From contig JANQAI010000003.1 in the NCBI GenBank assembly GCA_024707145.1, forward strand, positions 124,001 to 188,000: DNA of 64,000 nt. The letters run 5' to 3'. The DNA is from Magnetospirillum sp. (GTDB taxonomy: Bacteria; Pseudomonadota; Alphaproteobacteria; Rhodospirillales; Magnetospirillaceae). Below, one piece after another: positions 48,876 to 55,913 of this stretch. Under the pieces are notes generated by a model that saw only the letters and a program-made list of their open reading frames with translations, was not told the origin of the DNA and searched no databases. The translations under genes were made by a program, and so were the position numbers. Within the stretch, counting starts at the first letter, position 1. Each line of letters starts with the position of its first letter.

Positions 48876-49322
48876 TCAATGCGAGGCGTGGCGGTTGGTG
48901 TGGCTTTCGTAGTCCGCGCGCACCGGCGTGTACTCACGCCGGTCGAAGAACTCGCTGTTGATGACGAAGTCGGCGGTGGAGCGGGTCATGGCCAGCACGA
49001 TGTTGTAGACCGTGGACAGCCGGGTCAGCGCCTTGACGTCCACGTCGTGGGGCTGGGCGGTCATGGGGTCGGTCATGAAGATCAGCACGTCCAGACGCCC
49101 TTCCGCGATCATCGCCCCTAATTGCTGGTCGCCGCCCAGCGGACCGGATTTCAGGCAGGTGATGGCCAGGCTGGGACAGGCCTTCATCAGCAGGTGCCCG
49201 GTCGTTCCGGTGGCGTAGAGATCATGGCGCGCCAGGGTGCCTTCGTTGAACTTGGCCCACTCGATCAGGTCCTTCTTACGCCCGTCATGGGCGACCAGAC
49301 CGACCCTTTTCCGCGTATGCAT
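48876..49322 (-). CDS. mgsA: Methylglyoxal synthase
   Basis: Converts dihydroxyacetone phosphate to methylglyoxal and phosphate, bypassing lower glycolysis when phosphate is limiting. The 148-residue protein aligns along its length with the enzyme family. Motifs are RVGLVAHDGRKKDLIEWA, YATGTTGHLL (phosphate loop), SGPLGGDQQLGA (catalytic Asp) and TDPMTAQPHDVDVKAL (active-site His/Asp). It sits on the opposite strand between cooH and hypA, five bases after the cooH stop, so it interrupts the coo regulon. No functional link with CO metabolism is evident. Confidence 0.95.
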   Translation of the reverse strand: MHTRKRVGLVAHDGRKKDLIEWAKFNEGTLARHDLYATGTTGHLLMKACPSLAITCLKSGPLGGDQQLGAMIAEGRLDVLIFMTDPMTAQPHDVDVKALTRLSTVYNIVLAMTRSTADFVINSEFFDRREYTPVRADYESHTNRHASH

Positions 49323-49390
49323 GGCAGAACCCCCTCGATCATTGATTTTGTGCGGCGCACCATCCCGCTTTTCACATGGGATGCCTTGCT

Positions 49391-49420
49391 GGTAGGACCA
49401 GTTCTTTTCGCGGTCCTACC
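49391..49420. promoter_or_regulatory. Perfect 9-bp inverted repeat in the mgsA-hypA divergent region
   Basis: GGTAGGACC (49391-49399) and GGTCCTACC (49412-49420) separated by 12 bases. It lies 69 bases upstream of mgsA. It could be an operator for mgsA or a transcript hairpin. No known regulator consensus was recognised. Confidence 0.5.
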
Positions 49421-49487
49421 CGCGCAACCCACCCATTCCTTGTGCGCAACCAAGGCCCCGCCCGTGCCGGCCACAAACGGCCGTTTC

Positions 49488-49503
49488 TGTCAGCCACCCG
49501 ACA
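49488..49503 (+). promoter_or_regulatory. CooA-binding site upstream of hypA-cooFSCTJ-cooA
   Basis: TGTCA-GCCACC-CGACA, an exact match to the TGTCA-N6-CGACA CooA operator. Its centre is 68 bases before the hypA ATG, which predicts a transcription start about 25 bases before hypA for a class II promoter. Confidence 0.9.
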
Positions 49504-49563
49504 GATTTCGGCGCTCCGCCGCCCCATAATGGCGGGAACAAGGGAAACGATGGGAGTGCCGCC

Positions 49564-49902
49564 ATGCACGAGGCCACCGTCGTCGGCAGTCTGGTTTCGC
49601 TGCTGTGCGACCAGGCCGCCCTTCACCACCTTGCCGCCATCCGCCGGGTGACCCTGAAGGTCGGCCGGCTGGCGGCGGTGGAGCCGGCGGCGCTGGCGGC
49701 CTGTTTCGACATCCTGGCGGAAGACACTCCCGCCGCCGGAGCCGAACTGGTCATCGAGGCGGTTCCCATCCGCGTCCGTTGCCGCGATTGCGATAGGGAA
49801 AGTGCCGTCGAGAATTTCGATTTTCACTGTTCGTATTGCCAGGGGAGCCGGCTGGACATCGTGGCCGGAAGGGAATTGCGGATCGAAAGCATTGAGGCTT
49901 AG
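49564..49902 (+). CDS. hypA: Hydrogenase nickel-insertion protein HypA
   Basis: Nickel metallochaperone for [NiFe]-hydrogenase maturation, 112 residues. The N-terminal MHE provides the nickel-binding His2. The zinc site is formed by C73/C76 and C89/C92 (RCRDCDRES, HCSYCQG). As first gene of the CooA-controlled second operon it is probably dedicated to CooH. No hypB, C, D, E or F lies in the window, so the remaining Hyp proteins must be encoded elsewhere. Confidence 0.95.
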   Translation: MHEATVVGSLVSLLCDQAALHHLAAIRRVTLKVGRLAAVEPAALAACFDILAEDTPAAGAELVIEAVPIRVRCRDCDRESAVENFDFHCSYCQGSRLDIVAGRELRIESIEA

Positions 49903-49958
49903 CCAGACGACCAGGCCACCATGGCCGGGACGCCGGGTCAGACGGAGGAGACCCTGCG

Positions 49959-50543
49959 ATGCAACCCACCCGAGAGCCCATCCGCGAGAACGTCATCATC
50001 TACGCCGATCCCGAGAGGTGTCTCGGCTGCCATTCCTGCGAGCTGGCCTGCGCGATGGCCCACAGCGACGCCCACGACCTGGTCGAGGCGGTCGCCCGTG
50101 AGCTGCCGTTGCGCGCGCGCAACCGGGTGGTGCTCGGCGATGGGGTGACCATGCCCATCCAGTGCCGGCAATGCGAGGACGCCCCCTGCACCTTCGCCTG
50201 CCCCACCGGGGCCTGCCGCCAGGCCGGCGGGCAGATCCAGATCAACGAGCAGGCCTGCGTCGGCTGCAAGCTGTGCGCCCTGGTCTGCCCCTTCGGCGCG
50301 ATCACCGTGCGCTCGGAAGAGGTGGTCGAGGACGGCGCCCGCACCCATCGCGGCGTCGCCAAGAAGTGCGACCTCTGCGTTTCCTGGCGCGGCGCCAACG
50401 GCAAGACCGAGACCGCCTGCGTCGAGGCCTGCCCCACCCGCGCCATCCGGCTGGTCGACCTGGGAGCCTATCGCCTGGCCCTGGCCGAGGCTCGTGCGCG
50501 TGAGCTGGCGCAATCCCATCGCCACATGCGCCTTCCCCTTTGA
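49959..50543 (+). CDS. cooF: CO dehydrogenase electron-transfer ferredoxin CooF
   Basis: A 194-residue polyferredoxin that takes electrons from CooS and delivers them to the membrane hydrogenase. Cluster motifs in order: CLGCHSCELAC, CRQCEDAPCTFACPTGAC, CVGCKLCALVCPFGA, CDLC and ACVEACPTRA, enough for four [4Fe-4S] clusters. The arrangement resembles the HycB/DmsB-type electron-transfer family. 15 bases upstream of cooS. Confidence 0.96.
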   Translation: MQPTREPIRENVIIYADPERCLGCHSCELACAMAHSDAHDLVEAVARELPLRARNRVVLGDGVTMPIQCRQCEDAPCTFACPTGACRQAGGQIQINEQACVGCKLCALVCPFGAITVRSEEVVEDGARTHRGVAKKCDLCVSWRGANGKTETACVEACPTRAIRLVDLGAYRLALAEARARELAQSHRHMRLPL

Positions 50544-50558
50544 ACGGAGGATCAAGCG

Positions 50559-52469
50559 ATGACGTACCACACTCCGTCGTCCGATCCCGGCGCCAACGCC
50601 ATGTTGCAACGCGCGAGCGAATGCGGCGTGGACACCGTGTGGGATCGCTACCAGGCGCAGCAGCCGCAATGCGGCTTCGGCAGCCTGGGCCTGTGCTGCC
50701 GCAATTGCTGGAAGGGCCCCTGCCGCATCGACCCGTTCGGCGACGGCCCCCGCTACGGCATCTGCGGTGCCGACCGCGACACCATCGTGGCCCGCCAGTT
50801 GGTGCGCATGATGGCCGCCGGCGGCGCCGCCCATTCCGAGCACGGCCGCCACATCGCCCTGACCCTGCTGGAAATGGCCGATGGCAAGGCCCCCGACTAC
50901 CAGATCCGCGACGAGGCCAAGCTGATGGCGGTGGCCGCCAAGCTGGGCATCCCCACCACCGACCGCGCCGTCATGGACGTCGTCCGCGACGTGGCCAGGA
51001 TCAGCCTGGAGGACTTCCAGAACCAGGACGCCGACACCGGCGCCCATTGGCTGCAGGCCACCCTGACCCAGCGCCGGCTGAAACGCCTGCACGACGTGGG
51101 CGTACTGGCCCACAACATCGACGCCACCATCGCCGGCGTGCTGGCCCGCACCCATGTGGGCTGCGACGCCGACGCCACCAACGTGGTGCTGGGCGGCGTG
51201 CGCGCCGCCATGGCCGATTACGACGGCATGACGCTGGCGACCGAACTGTCGGACATCCTGTTCGGCACACCCAAGCCGGTCGTCACCGCCGCCAACCTGG
51301 GCGTCATCAAGCCTTCGGCCGTCAACATCGCCGTCAACGGCCACAACCCGCTGCTGTCGGACGTGGTCTGCGACATCGCCCTGGAGATGCAGGACGAGGC
51401 CAGGGCCGCCGGCGCCAAGGACGGCATCAACATCGTCGGCATCTGCTGCACCGGCAACGAGGTGATGGTGCGCCACGGCATCCCGCTGGCCACCAACTAC
51501 CTGTCGCAGGAGATGGCGGTGCTGACCGGCGCGCTGGACGCCATGGTGGTGGACGTCCAATGCATCATGCCGTCGCTGCCCCGGGTGGCGGCGTGCTTCC
51601 ACACCCAGGTCATCACCACCATGGCCGAGAACAAGATCCCCGGCGCCGTCCACGTGCCGTTCACCACCGAGCACGCCAAGGACGCCGCCCGCAAGATCAT
51701 CCGCATGGCCATCGGCGCCTTCGGCCGCCGCGACCCCAAGGCGGTGCGCATCCCCGACGTCAAACATACCGCCATCGTCGGCTTCAGCGCCGAAGCCATC
51801 GTCGGCGCCCTGTCGCTGCTGGATGCGGACGATCCGCTGAAGCCGCTGATCGACAACGTCGTCAACGGCAACATCAAGGGCGTGTGCCTGTTCGCCGGCT
51901 GCAACAACACCCAGAGCACCCAGGACCAGAGCTTCCAGGTCATCGCCAAGAAGCTGGCCGCCCAGAATGTGTTGCTGCTGGCCACCGGTTGCGGCGCGGC
52001 GTGCTTCGCCAAGCACGGCCTGATGACCAGCGAAGCCACCGAGAAATATGCCGGTCCCGGCCTGAAGGCTGTGCTGACCGCCATCGGCAAGGCCGCCGGC
52101 CTGGGCGCCCCGCTGCCGCTGGTGCTGCACATGGGCTCTTGCGTGGACAACAGCCGCGCCGTCGCCGTGGCGGTGGCGCTGGCCAATAAGCTGGGCGTCG
52201 ACCTGTCCGAACTGCCCGTCGTCGCCTGCGCACCCGAGGCCATGAGCGAGAAGGCGGTGGCCATCGGCACCTGGAGCGTGGCGCTGGGCCTGCCCACCCT
52301 GATCGGCACGGTGCCGCAGATCACCGGCTCGAAGGCGGTGGTGGACTTGGTCACCGAAGGGGTGAAGGAGGTGTTCGGCGGCTACTTCCTGGTGGATCCC
52401 AACCCGGAAACCGCCGCCGACAAGCTGCTGGCCGCCATCGAGGAGCGGCGGGCCGGCCTTGGTCTGTAA
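50559..52469 (+). CDS. cooS: Anaerobic Ni-Fe carbon monoxide dehydrogenase catalytic subunit CooS
   Basis: Homodimeric Ni-CODH that oxidises CO with water to CO2, two protons and two electrons. The 636-residue protein has every metal ligand of the R. rubrum enzyme, each shifted by three positions. These are D-cluster C38 and C46; B-cluster C47, C50, C55 and C69; and C-cluster H262, C297, C335, C448, C478 and C528. The monofunctional class without an acetyl-CoA synthase partner is indicated by the coo context. A terminator-like hairpin follows the gene. Confidence 0.98.
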   Translation: MTYHTPSSDPGANAMLQRASECGVDTVWDRYQAQQPQCGFGSLGLCCRNCWKGPCRIDPFGDGPRYGICGADRDTIVARQLVRMMAAGGAAHSEHGRHIALTLLEMADGKAPDYQIRDEAKLMAVAAKLGIPTTDRAVMDVVRDVARISLEDFQNQDADTGAHWLQATLTQRRLKRLHDVGVLAHNIDATIAGVLARTHVGCDADATNVVLGGVRAAMADYDGMTLATELSDILFGTPKPVVTAANLGVIKPSAVNIAVNGHNPLLSDVVCDIALEMQDEARAAGAKDGINIVGICCTGNEVMVRHGIPLATNYLSQEMAVLTGALDAMVVDVQCIMPSLPRVAACFHTQVITTMAENKIPGAVHVPFTTEHAKDAARKIIRMAIGAFGRRDPKAVRIPDVKHTAIVGFSAEAIVGALSLLDADDPLKPLIDNVVNGNIKGVCLFAGCNNTQSTQDQSFQVIAKKLAAQNVLLLATGCGAACFAKHGLMTSEATEKYAGPGLKAVLTAIGKAAGLGAPLPLVLHMGSCVDNSRAVAVAVALANKLGVDLSELPVVACAPEAMSEKAVAIGTWSVALGLPTLIGTVPQITGSKAVVDLVTEGVKEVFGGYFLVDPNPETAADKLLAAIEERRAGLGL

Positions 52470-52480
52470 GCTATGCCGAA

Positions 52481-52513
52481 GGCCGGGAGGCGCAAACTCC
52501 CGGCCTTTCTTTC
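52481..52513 (+). terminator. Intrinsic terminator/attenuator between cooS and cooC
   Basis: Perfect 9-bp stem GGCCGGGAG/CTCCCGGCC (52481-52489 and 52497-52505) with TTTCTTTCC after it. It sits 12 bases after the cooS stop and 23 before cooC. Partial read-through would give high hypA-cooFS and low cooCTJ-cooA expression. Confidence 0.8.
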
Positions 52514-52535
52514 CTGAAAAAGGGGAGGACACGCC

Positions 52536-53315
52536 ATGAAGCTGGCGATCACCGGCAAGGGAGGGGTCGGCAAGACCACGCTGGCCGGCCTGCTGGCCCG
52601 GGCCTACGCGGCGCGGGGCCGCAAGGTGCTGGCCATCGATGCCGATCCCGACGCCAACCTGGCTTCGGCCCTGGGCGTCCCTGCCGACCGGCTGGCCACC
52701 CTCACCCCCATCGCCAAGATGAAGGATCTCGCCAAGGAGCGCACCGGCGCCGGCGGCGGCTACGGCGCGCTGTTCGTGCTCAATCCCAAGGTGGACGACC
52801 TGCCCGACCGCTTCGTGGTCGAGGACCAGGGCGTGCGCCTGCTGCTCATGGGCACGGTGGACCATGGCGGCTCGGGCTGCGTCTGCCCCGAGCATACGTT
52901 GGTCAAGACCCTGATGAAGCACCTGCTGGTGGAACGCGGCGACGTGGTCATCCTGGACATGGAGGCCGGCATCGAGCATCTGGGCCGCGCCACCGCCGAA
53001 TCGGTGGACCTGCTGATCGTGGTGGTGGAGCCGGGCCAACGCAGCCTGCAGACCGCCCGCCAGATCGAGCAACTGGCCGCCGATATCGGCATCCCCGCCG
53101 TGGCCTATGTGGCCAGCAAGGTGGCCGACGACGGCGACCGCGCCTTCCTGGCCCAGGCCCTGCCGGCCGAACGCCTGCTGGGCACCTTGTGCCTGAACGA
53201 GGCCATCCGCGACTGCGACCGCCGCGGCGCCGCGCCCTACGACCTGGGCGGCCCGGTGCTGGACGAGACAGCCGCCATCATCGACCGTCTGGCCGCCCTG
53301 CTGCCCGACAAGTAA
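52536..53315 (+). CDS. cooC: CO dehydrogenase nickel-insertion ATPase CooC
   Basis: A 259-residue MinD/NifH-like ATPase required for nickel insertion into the CooS C-cluster. The deviant Walker A is TGKGGVGKTTLAGLLARAY, and switch/Walker B regions are AIDADPDANLA and VVILDMEAGIEHLG. The CxC metal site is C115-V-C117 in SGCVCPEHTL, which binds Ni or Zn at the dimer interface. 12 bases before cooT. Confidence 0.96.
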   Translation: MKLAITGKGGVGKTTLAGLLARAYAARGRKVLAIDADPDANLASALGVPADRLATLTPIAKMKDLAKERTGAGGGYGALFVLNPKVDDLPDRFVVEDQGVRLLLMGTVDHGGSGCVCPEHTLVKTLMKHLLVERGDVVILDMEAGIEHLGRATAESVDLLIVVVEPGQRSLQTARQIEQLAADIGIPAVAYVASKVADDGDRAFLAQALPAERLLGTLCLNEAIRDCDRRGAAPYDLGGPVLDETAAIIDRLAALLPDK

Positions 53316-53327
53316 GGAGCAACCGCT

Positions 53328-53525
53328 ATGTGCCAGTTGACCGTCAAGATAACCCGCCACGGGCACGAGGAAGTCCTGGCCCGCGACGTCGCCAGCGTGG
53401 AAAGCCGGGACGACGCCGTGGTCCTGCTGCCGCTGTTCGACGAACCCATCACCGTGGCCCATGCCGCCATCCAGCGCATCGACAGCATGAACGCCGTCGT
53501 CACCCTGGCCGAGACGGCGCCATGA
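53328..53525 (+). CDS. cooT: CODH nickel-binding accessory protein CooT
   Basis: A 65-residue protein matching R. rubrum CooT in size and position. It begins MCQLTVKITRHGHEEVLARD, with the Cys2 that binds nickel in the characterised protein, followed by a small all-beta domain (DDAVVLLPLFDEPITV). It is needed for nickel delivery to CooS. The stop overlaps the next start (ATGA). Confidence 0.92.
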   Translation: MCQLTVKITRHGHEEVLARDVASVESRDDAVVLLPLFDEPITVAHAAIQRIDSMNAVVTLAETAP

Positions 53526-53740
53526 GCGCCAAGACGCCACAGGAAAAGCTGGCCGTGCTGGTGCCGCACTGGGTCGAGCACACCCACGCCCATATCGCGG
53601 AAATGCGGCACTGGCAGACCGAGGCGGTGGCGGCCGGGCCCGAGGCGGCCCGCCAGTTCGCCGCCGCCCTCGACGCCTTCGTGGCCGGCGCCGACGCCCT
53701 GGCCCGCGTTGCCACAGCGCTGCCACGCCAGAAGGATTGA
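53522..53740 (+). CDS. cooJ: CooJ-like nickel-binding accessory protein lacking the His-rich tail
   Basis: A 72-residue protein at the cooJ position. The N-terminal part TPQEKLAVLVPHWVEHTHAH contains HW-x2-H-x3-H (H16, W17, H20, H24). This is the nickel-binding motif reported for the structured domain of R. rubrum CooJ. The rest is an Ala/Glu/Arg helical region ending in LPRQKD. The histidine-rich C-terminal tail that stores nickel in R. rubrum CooJ is absent. Homology rests on position and this motif. Confidence 0.8.
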   Translation: MSAKTPQEKLAVLVPHWVEHTHAHIAEMRHWQTEAVAAGPEAARQFAAALDAFVAGADALARVATALPRQKD

Positions 53741-53802
53741 CGGCGCCGGCCCGGCCGGGTCCAATGGAGCTGGATGCAGGAGCCCTTGGACACGGTCGCG
53801 CC

Positions 53803-54453
53803 ATGCCCCATCGCCAGACCATCCTCGACGCCTTGAGCGACCCCAGGAACCAGGCCTTCGTCAAAGGCTTCAGCCGCCGGCGCATCGCCGAGCGCGTGCT
53901 GATGGAAAGCGACGACGACGGCGTCTTCGTGGTGCTGGCCGGCCAAATGCGGGTGTTCCTGTCCTACGAGGGCAAGGAGTTCACCCTGTTCTTCCTGGAG
54001 CCGGGCGATATCTTCAGCCTGCATTCCGGCGCCCTGGTGGAAACCCGCAGGCCCACCGAACTGCTGTTCGCCAACATCGCCACCTTCGAGCAGGCGCTGG
54101 AGGCCTATCCCTCGCTGTCCCGCACCGTCATCGCCACGCTGGGGCGCACCCTGAAGAGCACCCTGCGCATCATCGAGGACCTGATGTTCAGCGACGTGCG
54201 CCAGCGCATCATCCACGTCCTGCTGGACCGCGCCGAGGAACACGGCCGCACCACCCCCGGCGGCATCGTGCTGGACATGGACTGCAACACCGAGGACCTG
54301 GCCAATCTGGTGGGCGCCACCCGCCAGTCGGCCTCCGCGGTGCTCAACGAACTGATCAAGGCCGGGGCGCTCAGCCGCACCGGCCGGACCCAGTGGCTGG
54401 TGCCCGATCTGACCCGGCTGCGCCGCCACGCCTTGCCCCACGACAGCCTCTAA
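53803..54453 (+). CDS. cooA: CO-sensing haem transcription activator CooA
   Basis: A 216-residue CRP/FNR-family regulator that activates coo promoters when CO binds its haem. Start 53803 is chosen because it gives MPHRQTILDAL with Pro2, the N-terminal proline haem ligand. The haem His is H74 (DIFSLHSGALVET), equivalent to His77 of R. rubrum. The position of R. rubrum Cys75 is Ser72 here. The long dimer helix (EDLMFSDVRQRIIHVLLDRA) and the recognition helix (ATRQSASAVLNELIK) match CooA. Last gene of the second operon. Confidence 0.95.
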   Translation: MPHRQTILDALSDPRNQAFVKGFSRRRIAERVLMESDDDGVFVVLAGQMRVFLSYEGKEFTLFFLEPGDIFSLHSGALVETRRPTELLFANIATFEQALEAYPSLSRTVIATLGRTLKSTLRIIEDLMFSDVRQRIIHVLLDRAEEHGRTTPGGIVLDMDCNTEDLANLVGATRQSASAVLNELIKAGALSRTGRTQWLVPDLTRLRRHALPHDSL

Positions 54454-54512
54454 GCAAGGCGGCGCAAGGGCTTCACGGATTCCTGAAACGCAGTTTGGAA
54501 TCTCTTTAATCG

Positions 54513-54526
54513 TTGCGCTAAATCAA
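54513..54526 (+). promoter_or_regulatory. FNR/Anr-type site candidate upstream of ccp
   Basis: TTGCG-CTAA-ATCAA has one perfect half (ATCAA) and a partial left half against the TTGAT-N4-ATCAA consensus. It lies 159 bases before the peroxidase start. Oxygen-limited, FNR-dependent expression of di-haem peroxidases is common, so the site is plausible but weak. Confidence 0.4.
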
Positions 54527-54684
54527 TGCACCTACGTCATTCCCTCTGGCTTAATCAGGTCGGATGCTCGTCATGGCCGTGTCCTGACCGGGGGCTCGGG
54601 ACTTGGGACGGTCCTGTCGGGATCCGCAATCGCGTCCCGCCTCTAACGGGGGCGGGAATGCCCGATAGCCAAGGGGGATTACCC

Positions 54685-55689
54685 ATGTCTTTGCGCATTA
54701 CCCTGTCTCTGGCCGCCGCCTTGACCTTCTCGGCGGGCGTCGCCATCGCCGCGCCGGCCGCGGATGAGCCGATCCAGCCCATCCCGGCGGCCAAGGTCAA
54801 GGACGCCAACCTGGTCGAACTGGGCAAGAAGCTGTACTTCGACACCCGCCTGTCCAAGTCGGGCTTCATCTCATGCAATTCGTGCCACAACCTGTCCATG
54901 GGCGGCACCGACAACCTGAAGACCTCCATTGGCCACAACTGGAACAAGGGCCCGATCAACGCCCCGACCGTGCTGAATTCCAGCATGAACCTGGCCCAGT
55001 TCTGGGACGGCCGCGCCGCCGACCTGAAGGCCCAGGCGGGCGGCCCCATCGCCAACCCGGGCGAGATGGCCTCCAACCACGCCCTGGCGGTGGAAGTGCT
55101 GCAGTCCATTCCGGGCTATGTGGACGAGTTCAAGAAGGTGTTCGGCAGCGACAAGGTCACCATCGACGAAGTGACCAAGGCCATCGCCGCCTTCGAGGAG
55201 ACCCTGGTCACCCCGAACTCGCGCTTCGACAAGTGGCTGAAGGGCGACAAGAAGGCCCTGACCGCCACCGAGCTGGCCGGCTACAACCTGTTCAAGGATT
55301 CGGGCTGCACCGCCTGCCATAACGGCCCGGCCGTGGGCGGCAACTCGTTCCAGAAGATGGGCGTGGTCGAGCCCTACACCGCCACCAGCCCGGCCGAGGG
55401 GCGCGTGGCCGTGACCAAGGACGAGGCCGACCGCTTCAACTTCAAGGTCCCGACCCTGCGCAACGTGGAACTGACCTATCCCTACTTCCACGACGGCGAG
55501 GCCGCCACCCTGAGCAAGGCGGTGGAAACCATGGGCCGTATCCAGCTGGGCAAGAACTTCACCGCCGACGAGAATGCCAAGATCGTCGCGTTCCTGAAGA
55601 GCCTGACTGGCGAGCAGCCCAGCTTCAAGATGCCGATCCTGCCGCCGTCGTCGGACGCTACCCCGCGCCCGACGCCGTTCGAGAAGTAA
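54685..55689 (+). CDS. ccpA: Di-haem cytochrome c peroxidase
   Basis: Periplasmic peroxidase reducing H2O2 to water with electrons from small c-type cytochromes. The 334-residue protein has a signal peptide (MSLRITLSLAAALTFSAGVAIAA) and two c-haem motifs, CNSCH (N-terminal, peroxidatic) and CTACH (C-terminal, electron-transfer). The typical sequences KLYFDTRLSKSGFISCNSCHNL and VPTLRNVELTYPYFHDGE are present. AAGGGGGA precedes ATG 54685. It may protect the oxygen- and peroxide-sensitive CO-oxidising metabolism, but no shared promoter with coo is visible. Confidence 0.95.
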   Translation: MSLRITLSLAAALTFSAGVAIAAPAADEPIQPIPAAKVKDANLVELGKKLYFDTRLSKSGFISCNSCHNLSMGGTDNLKTSIGHNWNKGPINAPTVLNSSMNLAQFWDGRAADLKAQAGGPIANPGEMASNHALAVEVLQSIPGYVDEFKKVFGSDKVTIDEVTKAIAAFEETLVTPNSRFDKWLKGDKKALTATELAGYNLFKDSGCTACHNGPAVGGNSFQKMGVVEPYTATSPAEGRVAVTKDEADRFNFKVPTLRNVELTYPYFHDGEAATLSKAVETMGRIQLGKNFTADENAKIVAFLKSLTGEQPSFKMPILPPSSDATPRPTPFEK

Positions 55690-55713
55690 TCAGCACGACG
55701 CAAGTCGCATGCC

Positions 55714-55748
55714 GGGGCGGCGGGCCATCCCACCGCCCCTTTTCTTTT
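55714..55748 (+). terminator. Intrinsic terminator of the peroxidase gene
   Basis: GGGGCGGCGGG/CCCACCGCCCC stem (one mismatch; 55714-55724 and 55729-55739) followed by TTTTCTTTT. Confidence 0.85.
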
Positions 55749-55798
55749 GGGTTCGTCGCGGATGGAATCGTTTTGCCGACAGGCTTCGTTTTCTCCTT

Positions 55799-55882
55799 GT
55801 CGTGCCCGTGCCTGACACGGGCATCCATGCTGCCGAAGGCGGCTCCGCCACCATGGATCGCCGGGTCAAGCCCGGCGATGAC
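55799..55882. repeat. REP-like palindromic element (copy D, long form)
   Basis: 84 bases, nearly identical to copy B at 10131-10214, including the inserted CTGCCGAAGGCGGCTCCGCC segment. It lies between convergent ccp and the ATPase gene. Confidence 0.85.
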
Positions 55883-55913
55883 GCAAGGAAGGAGCGGCCC
55901 CCACCTCTTGGCG

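Noticed and set aside
49938-53885. A 1315-codon open frame on the minus strand opposite cooF-cooS-cooC-cooT
   Set aside because: Antisense shadow of strongly biased coding sequence. The His/Gln/Gly-rich translation has no family features.
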